64,000 nt of DNA from positions 2,294,001 to 2,358,000 of the forward strand of contig NC_083714.1 in assembly GCF_033118175.1 (NCBI RefSeq), written 5' to 3'. Origin of the DNA: Dama dama (Eukaryota > Chordata > Mammalia > Artiodactyla > Cervidae). Every line of letters starts with the position of its first letter. Position 1 is the stretch's first letter. A program made the position numbers and the translations under genes. Below the pieces are notes generated by a model. It worked only from the letters and a program-made list of their open reading frames with translations. It was not told where the DNA came from and made no database searches. This document shows positions 26,030-37,264 of the stretch, piece by piece.

Positions 26030-26555
26030 ATGAGGAGCATGAAAAGGTCTGAAAAAAAAAGAGGAGCATGAAGTGATATTGAAAAACATGAGGAGCCTGA
26101 AAAGGTGTTAAGAATATGAAGAGCTTCAAAATGTGTGAAATACATGAGGAGCATGAAACGGTCTGAAAAATAGGAGGACCATGAAGCCATGTTGAAAAAC
26201 ATGAAGAGCCTGAAAAGGTGTGAAAAATATGAAGAACTTCAAAAGTGTGAAAAATATGAGGAGCATGAAACGGTCTGAAAAATAGGAGGAGCATGAACCG
26301 GTGTTCGAAAACATGAAGAGCCTGAAAACGTGTGAAAAATATGAAGAGCTTCAATAGGTGTCAAAATATGAGGAGCATGAAACGATCTGAAAAATAGGAG
26401 GAGCATGAAGCGCTGTGGAAAAACATGAAGAGCCTGAAAATGTGTGAAAAATATGAAGAGCTTCAAAAGGTGTCAAAAAAGTGATGAGCATGAAACGGGC
26501 TGAAAAATAGGACGAGCATGAAGTGGTGTTCAAAAACATGAAGAGCCTGAAAAGG
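26030..26555 (+). repeat. Boundary block (copy at 29,569-30,094)
   Basis: This stretch straddles the change from the 28-bp array to the 113-bp repeat. It matches 29,569-30,094 at offset 3,539, including an A9 run (26,052-26,060 and 29,591-29,599) followed by GAGGAGCATGAAGTGATATTG. The left-hand sequence differs: here Part I monomers, there ordinary Part II monomers. The match restarts at 26,909-27,424 against 30,113-30,628 with offset 3,204, so about 335 bp, close to three 113-bp units, is missing from the second copy. Confidence 0.87.
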
Positions 26556-26755
26556 GGTGAAAAATATGAAGAGTTTCAAAAGGTGTCAAAAATATGAGCA
26601 GCATGAATCGGTGTTCAAAAACATGAATAGCCTGAAAAAGTGTGAAATATGAAGAGCTTCAAAAGGTGTCAAAAATATGAGGAGCATGAAACGGTCTGAA
26701 AAATAGAAGGAGCATGATGCGGTGTTCAAAAACATGAAGCCTGAAAAGGTGTGAA
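26553..26755 (+). repeat. About 200-bp block shared with 28,462-28,664
   Basis: Matches at offset 1,909 across GAAGAGTTT, GAGCAGCATGAATCGGTGTT and the shortened monomer AAACATGAAGCCTGAAAAGG. The shortened monomer lacks four bases of monomer D, is shared by both copies, and marks them as one duplication. Confidence 0.8.
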
Positions 26756-29568
26756 AAATATGAAGAGTTTCAAAAGGTGTCAAAAATATGAAGAGCTTGA
26801 AACGGTCTGAAAAAAAGGAGGAACAAGAAGCGGTGTTGAAAAACATGAAGAGCCTGAAAAGGTCTGAAAAATATGAACAGCTTTAAAAGGTGTGAAAAAT
26901 ATGAGGAGCTTCAAAAGGTGTAAAAATATGAGGAGCATGAAACGGTCTGAAAAATAAGAGGATCACGAAACGTTCTGAAAAACAGGAGGAGCATGAAACA
27001 GTGTTGAAAAACTTGAAGAGCCTGAAAAGGATTGGAAAATATGAAGAGGTTCAAAAAGTGCCAAATATACGAGGAGCATGAAACGGTCTGAAATATTGGA
27101 GGAACATGAAACGGTGCTCAAAAACATGAAGAGCCTGAAAAGGTGTGAAAAATATGAAGAGCTTCAAAAGGTGTCAAAAATATGAGGAGCATGAAACGGT
27201 CTGAAAAACAGGAGGAGCATGAATTGGTGTTCAAAAACATGAAGCCGGAAATGGTGTGAAAAATATGAAGAGCTTCAAAAGGTGTGAAAAATATGAGAAG
27301 CATGAAACGGTCTGAAAAATAGGAGGAGCATTAAACAGTGTTGAAAAATATGCAGAGCCTGAAAAGGTGTGAAAAATATGAAGAGCTTCAAAACGCGTGA
27401 AAAATATGAAGAGCTTCAAAAGGTGTCAAAAAAGTCATGAGCATGAAACGGGCTGAAAAATAGGACGAGCATGAAGTGCTGTTTAAAAACATGAAGAGCC
27501 TGAAAAGGTGTGAAAAATATGAAGAACTTCAAAATGTGTGAAAAATATGAGAAGCATGAAACGGTCTGAACGATAGGAGGAGCATGAAGTGGTGTTGAAA
27601 AACCTGAAGTGCCTGAAAAGGTGTGAAATATATGAAGAGCTTCAAAATGTGTGAAAAATATGAGTAGCTTCAAAAGGTGTCAAAATATGAGGAGCCTGAA
27701 ACGGTCTGAAAAATAGGAGGAGCATGAAGTGGTGTTGAAAAATATGAAGAGCCTGAAAAGGTGTGAAAAATATGAAGAGCTTCAAAAGGTGTGAAATATA
27801 TGAGGAGCTTCAAAAGGTGTCAAAAATAAGAAGAGCCTGATACCGTCTGAAAAATAGAGAAGCATGAAGTGGTGTTGAAAATCATGAAGAGCCTATAAAG
27901 ATGTGAAAAATATGAAGAGCTTCAAAAGGTGTCAAAAATATGAGGAACATGAAAAGGTCTGAAAAATAGAGGAGCATGAAGTCGTGTTGAAAATCATGAA
28001 GAGCCTATAAAGATGTGAAAAATATGAAGAGCTTCAAAAGGTGTCAAAAATATGAGGAACAAGAAAAGGTCTGAAAAGTAGGAGGAGCATGAAGCTGTGT
28101 TAAAAAATATGAGAGACTGAAAAGGTGTGAAAAATATGAAGAGCTTCAAAAGGTGTGAAATACATGAGGAGCATGAAACGGTCTGACAAATAGGAGGAGC
28201 ATGAAGCGGTGTTCAAAAACATGAAGAGCCTGAAAAGGTGTGAAAAATATGAAGAGCTTCAAAAGGTGTGAAATACATGAGGAGCATGAAACGGTCTGAC
28301 AAATAGGAGGATCATGAAGCGGTGTTGAAAAACACGAAGAACCTGAAAAGGTGTGAAAAATATGAAGAGCTTCAAAAGGTGTCAAAAATAGGAGGAGCAA
28401 GAAACGTTCTGAAAAATAGGAGGAGCATGAAACGGTGTTCAAAAACATGAAGAGCCTGAAAAGGGGTGAAAAATATGAAGAGTTTAAAAAGGTGTCAAAA
28501 ATATGAGCAGCATGAATCGGTGTTCAAAAACATGAAGAGCCTGAAAAAGTGTGAAATATGAAGAGCTTCAAAAGGTGTCAAAAATATGAGGAGCATGAAA
28601 CGGTCTGAAAAATAGAAGGAGCATGATGCGGTGTTCAAAAACATGAAGCCTGAAAAGGTGTGAAAAATATGAAGAGCTTCAAAAGGTGTCAAAAATATGA
28701 GGAGCATGAAACGGTCTGAAAAATAGGAGGAACAAGAAGCGGTGTTGAAAAACATAAAGAGACTGAAAACGTTTCAAAAACATGAAGAGCTTCAAAACAT
28801 GTGAAAAATATGAAGAGCTTCAAAAGGTGTCAAAAATGAGATGAGCATGAAACGGTCTGAAAAATTGGAGGAGGATGAAGTGGTTTTGAAAAACATGAAG
28901 AGCCTGAAAATGTGTAAAATATATGAAGAGCTTCAAAAGGTGTCAAAAATATGAGGAGCATGAAACGGTCTGAAATAGAGGAGGAGCCTGAAACGGTGTT
29001 GAAAAACATGAGGAGCCTGAACAGGTCTGAAAAATATGAACAGCTTTAAAAGGTGTGAAAAATATGAGGAGCTTCAAAAGGTGTGAAAAATAAGAGGAGA
29101 ATGAAAGGGTCTGAAAAATAGGAGAAGCATGAAGTGGTGTGGAAAAACATGAAGAACCTGAAAAGGTGTGAACAATATGAAGAGCTTCAAAAGATGTGAA
29201 ATACATAAGGAGCATGAAACGATCTGAAAAATTGAATGAGCGTGAAGCTGTGTTGAAAAACATGAAGAGCCTGAAAAGGTGTGAAAAATATGAAGAGCTT
29301 CAAAAGGTGTGAAAATATGAAGAGCTTCAAAAGGTGTGAAAATATTAGGAGCATGATACGGTCTGAAAAATAGGAGGAGCATGAAGCGGTGTTGAAAAAC
29401 ATGAAGAGCCTGAAAAGGTGTGAAAAATATGAAGAGCTTCAGAAGGTGTCAAAATATGAGGAGCAAGAAACAGTCTGAAAAATAGGAGGAGCAGGAAGCG
29501 GTGTTCAAAACCATGAAGAGCCTGAAAAGGGGTGAAAAATATGAAGAGCTTCAAAAGGTGTGAAAAAA

Positions 29569-30628
29569 ATGAGGAGCATGAAAAGGTCTGAAAAAAAAAG
29601 AGGAGCATGAAGTGATATTGAAAAACATGAGGAGCCTGAAAAGGTGTGAAAAATATGAAGAGCTTCAAAATGTGTGAAATACATGAGGAGCATGAAACGG
29701 TCTGAAAAATAGGAGGACCATGAAGCCATGTTGAAAAACATGAAGAGCCTGAAAAGGTGTGAAAAATATGAAGAACTTCAAAAGTGTGAAAAATATGAGG
29801 AGCATGAAACGGTCTGAAAAATAGGAGGAGCCTGAACCGGTGTTCAAAAACATGAAGAGCCTGAAAACGTGTGAAAAATATGAAGAGCTTCAATAGGTGT
29901 CAAAATATGAGGACCATGAAAAGATCTGAAAAATAGGAGGAGCATGAAGCGCTTTGGAAAAACATGAAGAGCCTGAAAATGTGTGAAAAATATGAAGAGC
30001 TTCAAAAGGTGTCAAAAAAGTGATGAGCATGAAACGGGCTGAAAAATAGGACGAGCATGAAGTGGTGTTCAAAAACATGAAGAGCCTGAAAAGGTATGAA
30101 ATATATGAAGAGCTTCAAAAGGTGTAAAAATATGAGGAGCATGAAACGGTCTGAAAAATAAGAGGATCACGAAACGTTCTGAAAAACAGGAGGAGCATGA
30201 AACAGTGTTGAAAAACTTGAAGAGCCTGAAAAGGATTGGAAAATATGAAGAGGTTCAAAAAGTGCCAAATATATGAGGAGCATGAAACGGTCTGAAATAT
30301 TGGAGGAACATGAAACGGTGCTCAAAAACATGAAGAGCCTGAAAAGGTGTGAAAAATATGAAGAGCTTCAAAAGGTGTCAAAAATATGAGGAGCATGAAA
30401 CGGTCTGAAAAACAGGAGGAGCATGAATTGGTGTTCAAAAACATGAAGCCGGAAATGGTGTGAAAAATATGAAGAGCTTCAAAAGGTGTGAAAAATATGA
30501 GAAGCATGAAACGGTCTGAAAAATAGGAGGAGCATTAAACAGTGTTGAAAAATATGCAGAGCCTGAAAAGGTGTGAAAAATATGAAGAGCTTCAAAACGC
30601 GTGAAAAATATGAAGAGCTTCAAAAGGT
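29569..30628 (+). repeat. Second copy of 26.0-27.4 kb with internal deletion
   Basis: Contains the counterparts of 26,030-26,555 (at 29,569-30,094) and 26,909-27,424 (at 30,113-30,628) almost directly joined. Shared private variants include GCATGAAGCCGGAAATGG and AAGAGGATCACGAAACG. Confidence 0.85.
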
Positions 30629-31727
30629 GTGAAAAATATGAGGAGCATGAAACGGTCTGAAAAATACGAGGAGCATTAAACAGTGTTGAAAAATATGGAG
30701 AGCCTGAAAAGGTGTGAAAAATATGAAGAGCTTCAAAAGGTGTCAAAAATATGAAGAGCCTCAAAAGGTGTCAAAAATATGAGGAGCATGAAACGGTCTG
30801 AAAAATAGGAGGAGCATGAAGCGGTGTTGAAAAACATGAAGAGCCTTAAAAATGTGTGAAAAATATGAAGAGCTTCAAATGTGTCAAATATATGAGGAGC
30901 ACGAAACGGTCTGAAAAATAGGAGGAGCATGAAGCGGTGTTCAAAAACATGAAGAGCCTGAAAAGGTGTGAAAAATATGAAGAGCTTCAAAGGGTGTCAA
31001 AAATATGAGGAGCATGAAACGTTCTGAGAAATAGGAGGAGAATGAAGCGATGTTCAGAACCAAGAAGAGACTGAACAAGTGAGAAAAATATCAAGAGCTT
31101 CAAAAGGTGTGACCATATGAAGAACTTCAAAAGGTGTGAAAATATTAGGAGCATGAAACATTCTGAAATATAGGAGGAGCATGAAGCGGTGTTCAAAAAC
31201 ATGAGGAGCCTGAAAAGGTGTGAAAAACATGAAGAGCTTCAAAAGGTGTCAAAAATATGAGGAGCATGAAACGGTCTGAAAAATAGGAGGAGCATGAAGC
31301 GGTGTTGAAAAAAATGAAGATCCTGAAAAGGTGTGAAAAATATGAGGAGCTTCAAAAGGTGTCAAAAATATGAAGAACATGAAACGGTCTGAAAAATAGG
31401 AGGAGCATGAAGTGGTGTTGAAAAGCATGAAGAGCCTGAAAATGTGTGAAAAATATGAAGAGCTTCAAAAAGTGTGAAAAATATGAGGAGCATGAAACGG
31501 TCTGAAAAATAGGAGGAGCAGGAAGCGGTGTTGAAACACGTGAAGAGCCTGAAAAGGTGTGAAAAATATGAAGAGCTTCAGAAGGTGTCAAAATATGAGG
31601 AGCATGAAACAGTCTGAAAAATAGGAGGAGCAGGAAGCGGTGTTCAAAACCATGAAGAGCCTGAAAAGGTGTAAAATATGAAGAGCTTCAAAAGGTGTGA
31701 AAAATATGAGGAGCATGAAAAGGTCTG

Positions 31728-32191
31728 AAAAAAAAAGAGGAGCATGAAGTGATATTGAAAAACATGAAAAGCCTGAAAATGTGTGAAATAAATGAAGAGC
31801 TTAAAAAGGTGTCAAAAATATGACGGGCATGAAACGGTCTGAAAAAAAAAAAAAGGAGCATAAGGTTGTGTTGAAAAACATGAAGAGCCTGAAAATGTGT
31901 AAAGTATATGAAGAGCTTCAAAAGGTGTCAAAAATATGAGGAGCATGAAACGGTCTGAAAAATAGGAGGAGCATGAAACGGTGTTGAAAAACATGAAGAG
32001 CGTGAACAGTTTTGAAAAATATAAAGAGCTTCAAAAGCTGTCCAAAACATGAGGAGCATGAAACGGTCTGAAAAATAGGAGGAGCATGAGTGGTGTTGAA
32101 ATACATGAAGAGCCTGAAAAGGTGTGAAATATATGAAGAGCTTCCAAAGGTGTGAAAAATTTGAGGAGCATGAAAAGGTCTGAAAAAAAAA
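31728..32191 (+). repeat. Poly-A variants of monomer C (A9-A13)
   Basis: At the start of monomer C the usual AAAAATAGG is replaced by an uninterrupted A run: A9 at 31,728-31,736, A13 at 31,842-31,854 and A9 at 32,183-32,191. The same form occurs at 26,052 and 29,591. All five lie between 26.0 and 32.2 kb; I saw none further right. The A9 members share GTGATATTG or GTGGTATTG downstream, so they form a local subfamily. Confidence 0.85.
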
Positions 32192-32199
32192 GACGAGCA

Positions 32200-35090
32200 T
32201 GAAGTGGTATTGAAAAACAAGAAGAGCCTGAAAATGTGTGAAATATATGAAGAGCTTCAAAAGGTGTCAAAAATATGACGAGCATGAAACGGTCTGAAAA
32301 ATAGGAGGAGAATGAAGCGGTGATCAAAAATATGAAGAGCCTGAAAAGGTGTGAAAAATATGAAGAGTTTCAAAAGTTGTCAAATATATGAGGACGTAAA
32401 AATGGTCTGAAAAAAAGGAGGAGCATGAACTGGTGTTAAAAAAAAATGAAGAGCCTGAAAAGCTGTGAGAAATATGAAGAGCTGCAAAAGGTGTGAAAAA
32501 TATGAAGAGCTTCAAAAGGTGTCAAAAATATGAGGAGAAAGAAACGGTCTGAAAAATAGGAGGAGCAAGAAGTGGTGTTGAAAACATGAAGAGCCTGAAA
32601 AGGTGTAAAAAATATGAAGAGCTTCAAAAGGTGTCAAAAATATGAGGTGCATGAAACAATCTGAAAAATAGGAAAAGCATGACGCGTTGTTCAAAAACAT
32701 GAAGAGCCTGAAAAGGTGTGAAATATATGAAGAGCTTCAAAAGCTGTAAAAAATATGAGGTGCATGATACAATCTGAAAAATAGGAGGTGCATGAAGCGG
32801 TGTTGACACATGAAGAGCCTGAAAATATGTGAAAAATAAGAAGAGCTTCAAAAGGTGTCAAAATATGAGGAGCATGAAACAGTCTAAAAAATAGTAGGAG
32901 CATGAAAAGGTATTGAAAAACAAGAAGAGCCTGAAAAGGTGTGAAAAATATGAAGAGTTTCAAAAGGTGTCAGAAATATGAGGAGCATGAAACAGTTTGA
33001 AAAATAGGAGGAACATGAAGTCGAGTTCAAAACCATGAAGAGCCTGAAAAGGTGTGAAATATACGAAGAGCTTCAAAAGGTGTCAAAAATATGAGGAGCA
33101 TGAAACGATCTGAAAAATAGGAGGAGCATGAAACGGTGTAAAAAACATGAAGAGCCTGAAAAGGTGTGAAATAAATGAAGAGCTTCAAAAGGTGTCAAAA
33201 ATTTGAAGAGCATGAAACAGTTTGAAAAAAAAGGAGGAACATGAAGGCGTGTTCAAAACCATGAAGAGCCTGAAAAGGTGTGAAATATACGAAGAGCTTC
33301 AAAAGGTGTCAAAAATATGAGGAGAATGAAACGATCTGAAAAATAGGAGGAGCATGAAACGGTGTAAAAAACATGAAGAGCCTGAAAAGGTGTGAAATAA
33401 ATGAAGAGCTTCAAAAGGTGTCAAAATTTGAGGACCATGAAACGCTCTGAAATATAGGAGGAGCATGATGCGGTGTTGAAAAGCATGAAGAGTCTGAAAA
33501 GGAGTGAAATATATGAAGCGCTTCAATAGCTGTCAAAAATATGAGGAGCCTGAAACGTTCTGAAAAATAGGAGGAGCATGAAGCGGTGTTGAAAAACATG
33601 AAGAGCCTGAAAAGATGTGAAAAACAAGAAGAGTCTGAAAGGGTGTGAAAAACATGAAGAGCCTGAAACGGTGTGAAATATATGAAGAGTTTCAAATGGT
33701 GTCAAAAATATGAGGAGCATGAAACAGTTTGAAAAATAGGAGGAACATGAAGCTGTGTTCAAAACCATGAAGAGCCTGAAAAGGTGTGAAATATAGGAAG
33801 AGCGTCAAAAGGTGTCAAAAATATGAGGAGCATGAAACGGTCTGAAAAATAGGAGGAGCATGAAACGGTGTAAAAAACATGAAGAGCCTTAAAAGGTCTG
33901 AAAATTATGAAGAGTTCAAAAGGTGTCAAAAATATGAGGAGCATGAAACGGTCTGAAAAATAGGATTAGCATGAAGCGGTGCTGAAAAACATGAAGAGCC
34001 TGAAAAGGTGTGAAAAATACGAAGAGCTTCAAAAGGTGTGAAAAATATGAGGAGCATGAAACGGTCTGAAAAATAGGAGGAGCATGAAGCCGTTTTGAAA
34101 AACATGATTCCTGAAAAGGTGTGAAATAAACGAAGAGCTTCAAAAGATGTCAAAAATTTGAGGACCATGAAACGCTCTGAAATATAGGAGGAGCATGATG
34201 CGGTGTTGAAAAGCATGAAGAGCCTGAAAAGGTGTGAAATATATGAAGCACTTCAATAGCTGTCAAAAATATGAGGAGCCTGAAACGTTCTGAAAAATTG
34301 GAGGAGCATGAAGCGGTGTTGAAAAACATGAAGAGCCTGAAAAGTTGTGAAAATCATGAAGAGCCTGAAAAGGTGTGAAAAACATGAAGAGCCTCAACAG
34401 GTGTGAAATATATGAAGAGCTTCAAACGGTATCAAAAATATGAGGAGCATGAAACGGTCTGAAAAATAGGAGGAACATGAAGCGGTGTTGAAAAACATGA
34501 AGAGCCTGAAAAGGTGTGACAAACAGGAAGAGCCTGAAAAGGTGCGAAATATATGAAGAGGTTCAAAAGGTGTGAAAAATTTGAAGAGCTTCAAAAGTTG
34601 TCAAAAATATGAGGAGCAAGAAACGATCTGAAAAATATGTGGAGAAGGAAGTGGTATTGAAAAACATGAAGAGACTGAAAAGGTGTGAAAATATGAAGAC
34701 CATCAAAAGGTGTCAAAAATAGGAGTAGCATGAAACGATCTTCAAAAACATGAAGAGCCTGAATAGGAGTGAAAAATATGAAGAGCTTCAAAAGGTGTAA
34801 AAAATATGAGGAGCATGAAACGGTCTGAAAAATAGGAGGAGCATGAAACGGTGTTGAAATACATGAAGAGCCTGAAAAGGTGTGAAAAATATTAAGAGCT
34901 TCAAAAGGTGTCAAAATTATGAGGAGCATGAAACGGTCTGAAAAATAGGAAGAGCATGAGTGGTGTTGAAATACATGAAGAGGCTGAAAAGGTGTGAAAT
35001 ATATGAAAAGCTTCAAAACGTGTCATAAATATGAGGATCATGAAACAGTCTGAAAAGTATGAGGAGCATGAAACGGTGTTGAAAAACATG
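32200..35090 (+). repeat. Part II segment with shorter, more diverged 113-bp repeats
   Basis: Ordinary A-B-C-D units with many private changes. Short duplications are visible, for example 33,000-33,190 against 33,220-33,410 (TTTGAAAAA, GTCGAGTTC/GCGTGTTC and GGTGTAAAAAACATG variants in the same order) and 33,420-33,600 against 34,150-34,330 (GACCATGAAACGCTCTG, GATGCGGTGTTG). No kilobase-scale near-identical copy was seen for most of this stretch, and no gene. Confidence 0.75.
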
Positions 35091-37264
35091 AAGAGCCTAA
35101 AAAGGAGTGAAAAATATGAGGAGCTTCAAAAGGTGTCAAATATATAAGGAGCATGAAACGGTCTGAAAAATAGGAGCAGCCTGAAACGGTGTGGAAAAAC
35201 ATGAAGAGACTGAAAATGTTTGAAAAATATGAAGAGCTTCAAAAGGTTTCAAAATTATGATGCGCATGAAACTGTCTTAAAAATAGGAAGAGCATGAAGC
35301 GGTGTTGAAAAACATGAAGAGCCTAAAAAGGAGTGAAATATAGGAAGAGCTTCAAAAGAAGTCAAAAATATAAGAAGCATGAAACGGTCTGAAAAATAGG
35401 AGGAGCATGAAGCGGTGTTGAAAAATATGAAGAGCCTGAAAAGGTGTGAAAAATATGAAGAGTTTCAAAACATGTAAAAATATGAGGAGCATGAAACGGT
35501 GTTCAGAAACATGAAGAGCCTGAAATGGTGTGAAAAATATGAAGAGCTTCAAAAGGTGTCAAAAATATGAGGAGCATGAAGCGTTCTGAAAAATAGGAGG
35601 AGCATGAAACGGTGTTGAATAAGACGAAGAGCCTAAAAAGGAGTGAAAAATATGAAGAGCTTCAAAAGGTGTCAAAAATAGAAGGAGCATGAAGCCGAGT
35701 TGAAAAACATGAAGAGTTTCAAAATGTGTCAAAAATATGAGGAACATGAAACGGTCTGAAAAATAGGAGGAGCATGAAGTGGAGTTGAAAAAAATGAATA
35801 GCCTGAAAAGGTGTGAAAAATATTAGGAGCATGAAACAGTCTGAAAATAGGAGGAGCATCAAATGGTGCTGAAAAACATGGAGAGCCTGAAAAGGTTTGA
35901 AAAATATGAAGAGCTTCAAAAGGTGTCAAAAATATGAGGAGCATGAAATGGTCTGAAAAATAGGAGGAGCATGTAATGGTGTTGAAAACCAGGAAGAGCC
36001 TGAAGAGGAGTGAAATACATGAAGAGCTTCAAAAGGTGTCATAAATATGAGAAGCATGAAATGGTGTTCAAAAACATGAAGAGCCTGAAAATGTGTGAAA
36101 AATATGAGGAGCATGAAACGGTCTTAAAAATATGTGGAGCATGAAGCGGTGTTCAAAAACATGAAGAGCCTGACAAGGTGTGAAAAATATGAAGAGGTTC
36201 AAAAAGTGTCAAAAATATGAGGAGCATGAAACTGTTCTGAAAAATAGGTGCAGCATAAAGCGGTGTTGAAAAACATGAAGGGTCTGAAAATGTGTGAAAC
36301 ATATGAAGAGCTTCAAAAGGTGAAAAAATATGAGGAGCATGAAACGGTCTGAAAAATAGGAGGCGCATGAAGTAGTGTTCAAAAACATGAAGTGCCCGAA
36401 AAGGTGTTAAAAATATGAAGAGCTTCAAAAGGTCTCAAATATATGAGGAGCATGAAACTGTCTGAAAAATAAGAGGAGTATGAAACGGTGTTCAAAGTCA
36501 TTAAGAGCCTGAAAAGGTGTCAAAAATATGAGGAGCAGGAAACAGTCTGAAAATAGGAGGAGCATGAAACGGTGTTTAAAAACATGAAGAGCATGAAAAG
36601 GTGTGAAAAATATGAAGAGCTTCAAAAAGTGGCAAAAATATGAGGAGCATGAAACGGTATGAAAAATAGGAGGAGCATGAAACGGTGTTCAAAAACATGA
36701 AGAGCCTGAAAAGCTGTGAAAAATATGAGGAGCATGAAACGGTCTGAAAAATAGGAGGAAAATGAAACGGTGTTCAAAATCATTAAGAGGCTGAAAAGCT
36801 GTGAAAAATATGAGGAGCATGAAACGGTCTGAAAAATAGGAGGAAAATGAAACGGTGTTCAAAATCATTAAGAGGCTGAAAAGCTGTGAAAAATATGAGG
36901 AGCATGAAACGGTCTGAAAAATAGGAGGAGCATGAAGTGGTGTTGAAAAACATGAAGAGCCTGAAAAGTTGTGAAAAATATGAAGAGCTTCAGAAGGTGT
37001 GAATAATATGAGGAGCATGAAGCGGTGTTCAAAAACTTGAAGATACTGAAAAGGTGTGAAAAATATGAAGAGCTTCAAAAGGTGTCAAAAATATGAGGAG
37101 CATGAAACGGTCTGAAAAATAGGAGGAAAATGAAACGGTGTTCAAAATCATTAAGAGCCTGAAAAGGTGTGAAAAATATGAAGAGCTTCAAAAGGTGTCA
37201 AAAATATGAGGAGCATGAAACGGTCTGAAAAATATTAGGAGCATGAAATGGTGTTGAAAAACAC
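35090..37264 (+). repeat. About 2.2-kb macro-unit, copy 1
   Basis: Starts with GAGCCTAAAAAGGAGTG; that motif recurs at offset 2,175 (35,101 to 37,276) and then 2,202 (37,276 to 39,478). In its middle this copy lacks about 112 bp that copy 2 has, because the offset rises to 2,287 near 36,150. It also has one more 85-bp trimer than copy 2 near 36.8 kb, which brings the offset back to 2,202. Confidence 0.88.
36706..36923 (+). repeat. 85-bp trimer (B-C-D) local amplification
   Basis: The motif CTGAAAAGCTGTG recurs at 36,706, 36,791 and 36,876, exactly 85 bp apart, or monomers of 28+29+28 with A missing. Each unit carries the private string TGTTCAAAATCATTAAGAGG. The equivalent site in the neighbouring 2.2-kb copy has the motif only at 38,993 and 39,078, one unit fewer. 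This is a copy-number difference of one trimer between otherwise near-identical blocks. Confidence 0.93.

Larger units (their letters stand above)
1..26050 (+). repeat. Part I: 28-bp monomer array without fixed short higher-order period
   Basis: About 930 monomers (length divided by 28) follow one another at a 28-bp step, with occasional 27- and 29-bp members. Variants differ at recurring positions: TACGAGG/TATGAGG at the monomer start, GAAAAGG/GAAACGG/GAAATGG in the middle, GGTGTG/GGTCTG after it. Variants are not arranged in a strict short order, unlike the region after 26 kb; the repeated order shows up instead as blocks of hundreds to thousands of bases. The consensus has no TTA, CTA or TCA on the + strand, so all three minus frames stay open for long distances, up to 582 codons at 10,921-12,669. 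Three consecutive 28-mers (84 bp) make one 28-residue pseudo-repeat, read as MLLVFFTPFH, then APRIFHTFS, then CSSYFSHLF. This is a frame effect rather than evidence for a protein. Confidence 0.95.

Noticed and set aside
1..26050. CRISPR array (regular 28-bp repeats)
   Set aside because: There are no unique spacers. The repeats abut directly with period 28 and no cas genes are present.
31842..31854. A13 run as a retroposon poly-A tail
   Set aside because: It lies in register within monomer C, with satellite sequence on both sides and no inserted element or target-site duplication. Related C monomers carry A9 at the same place.
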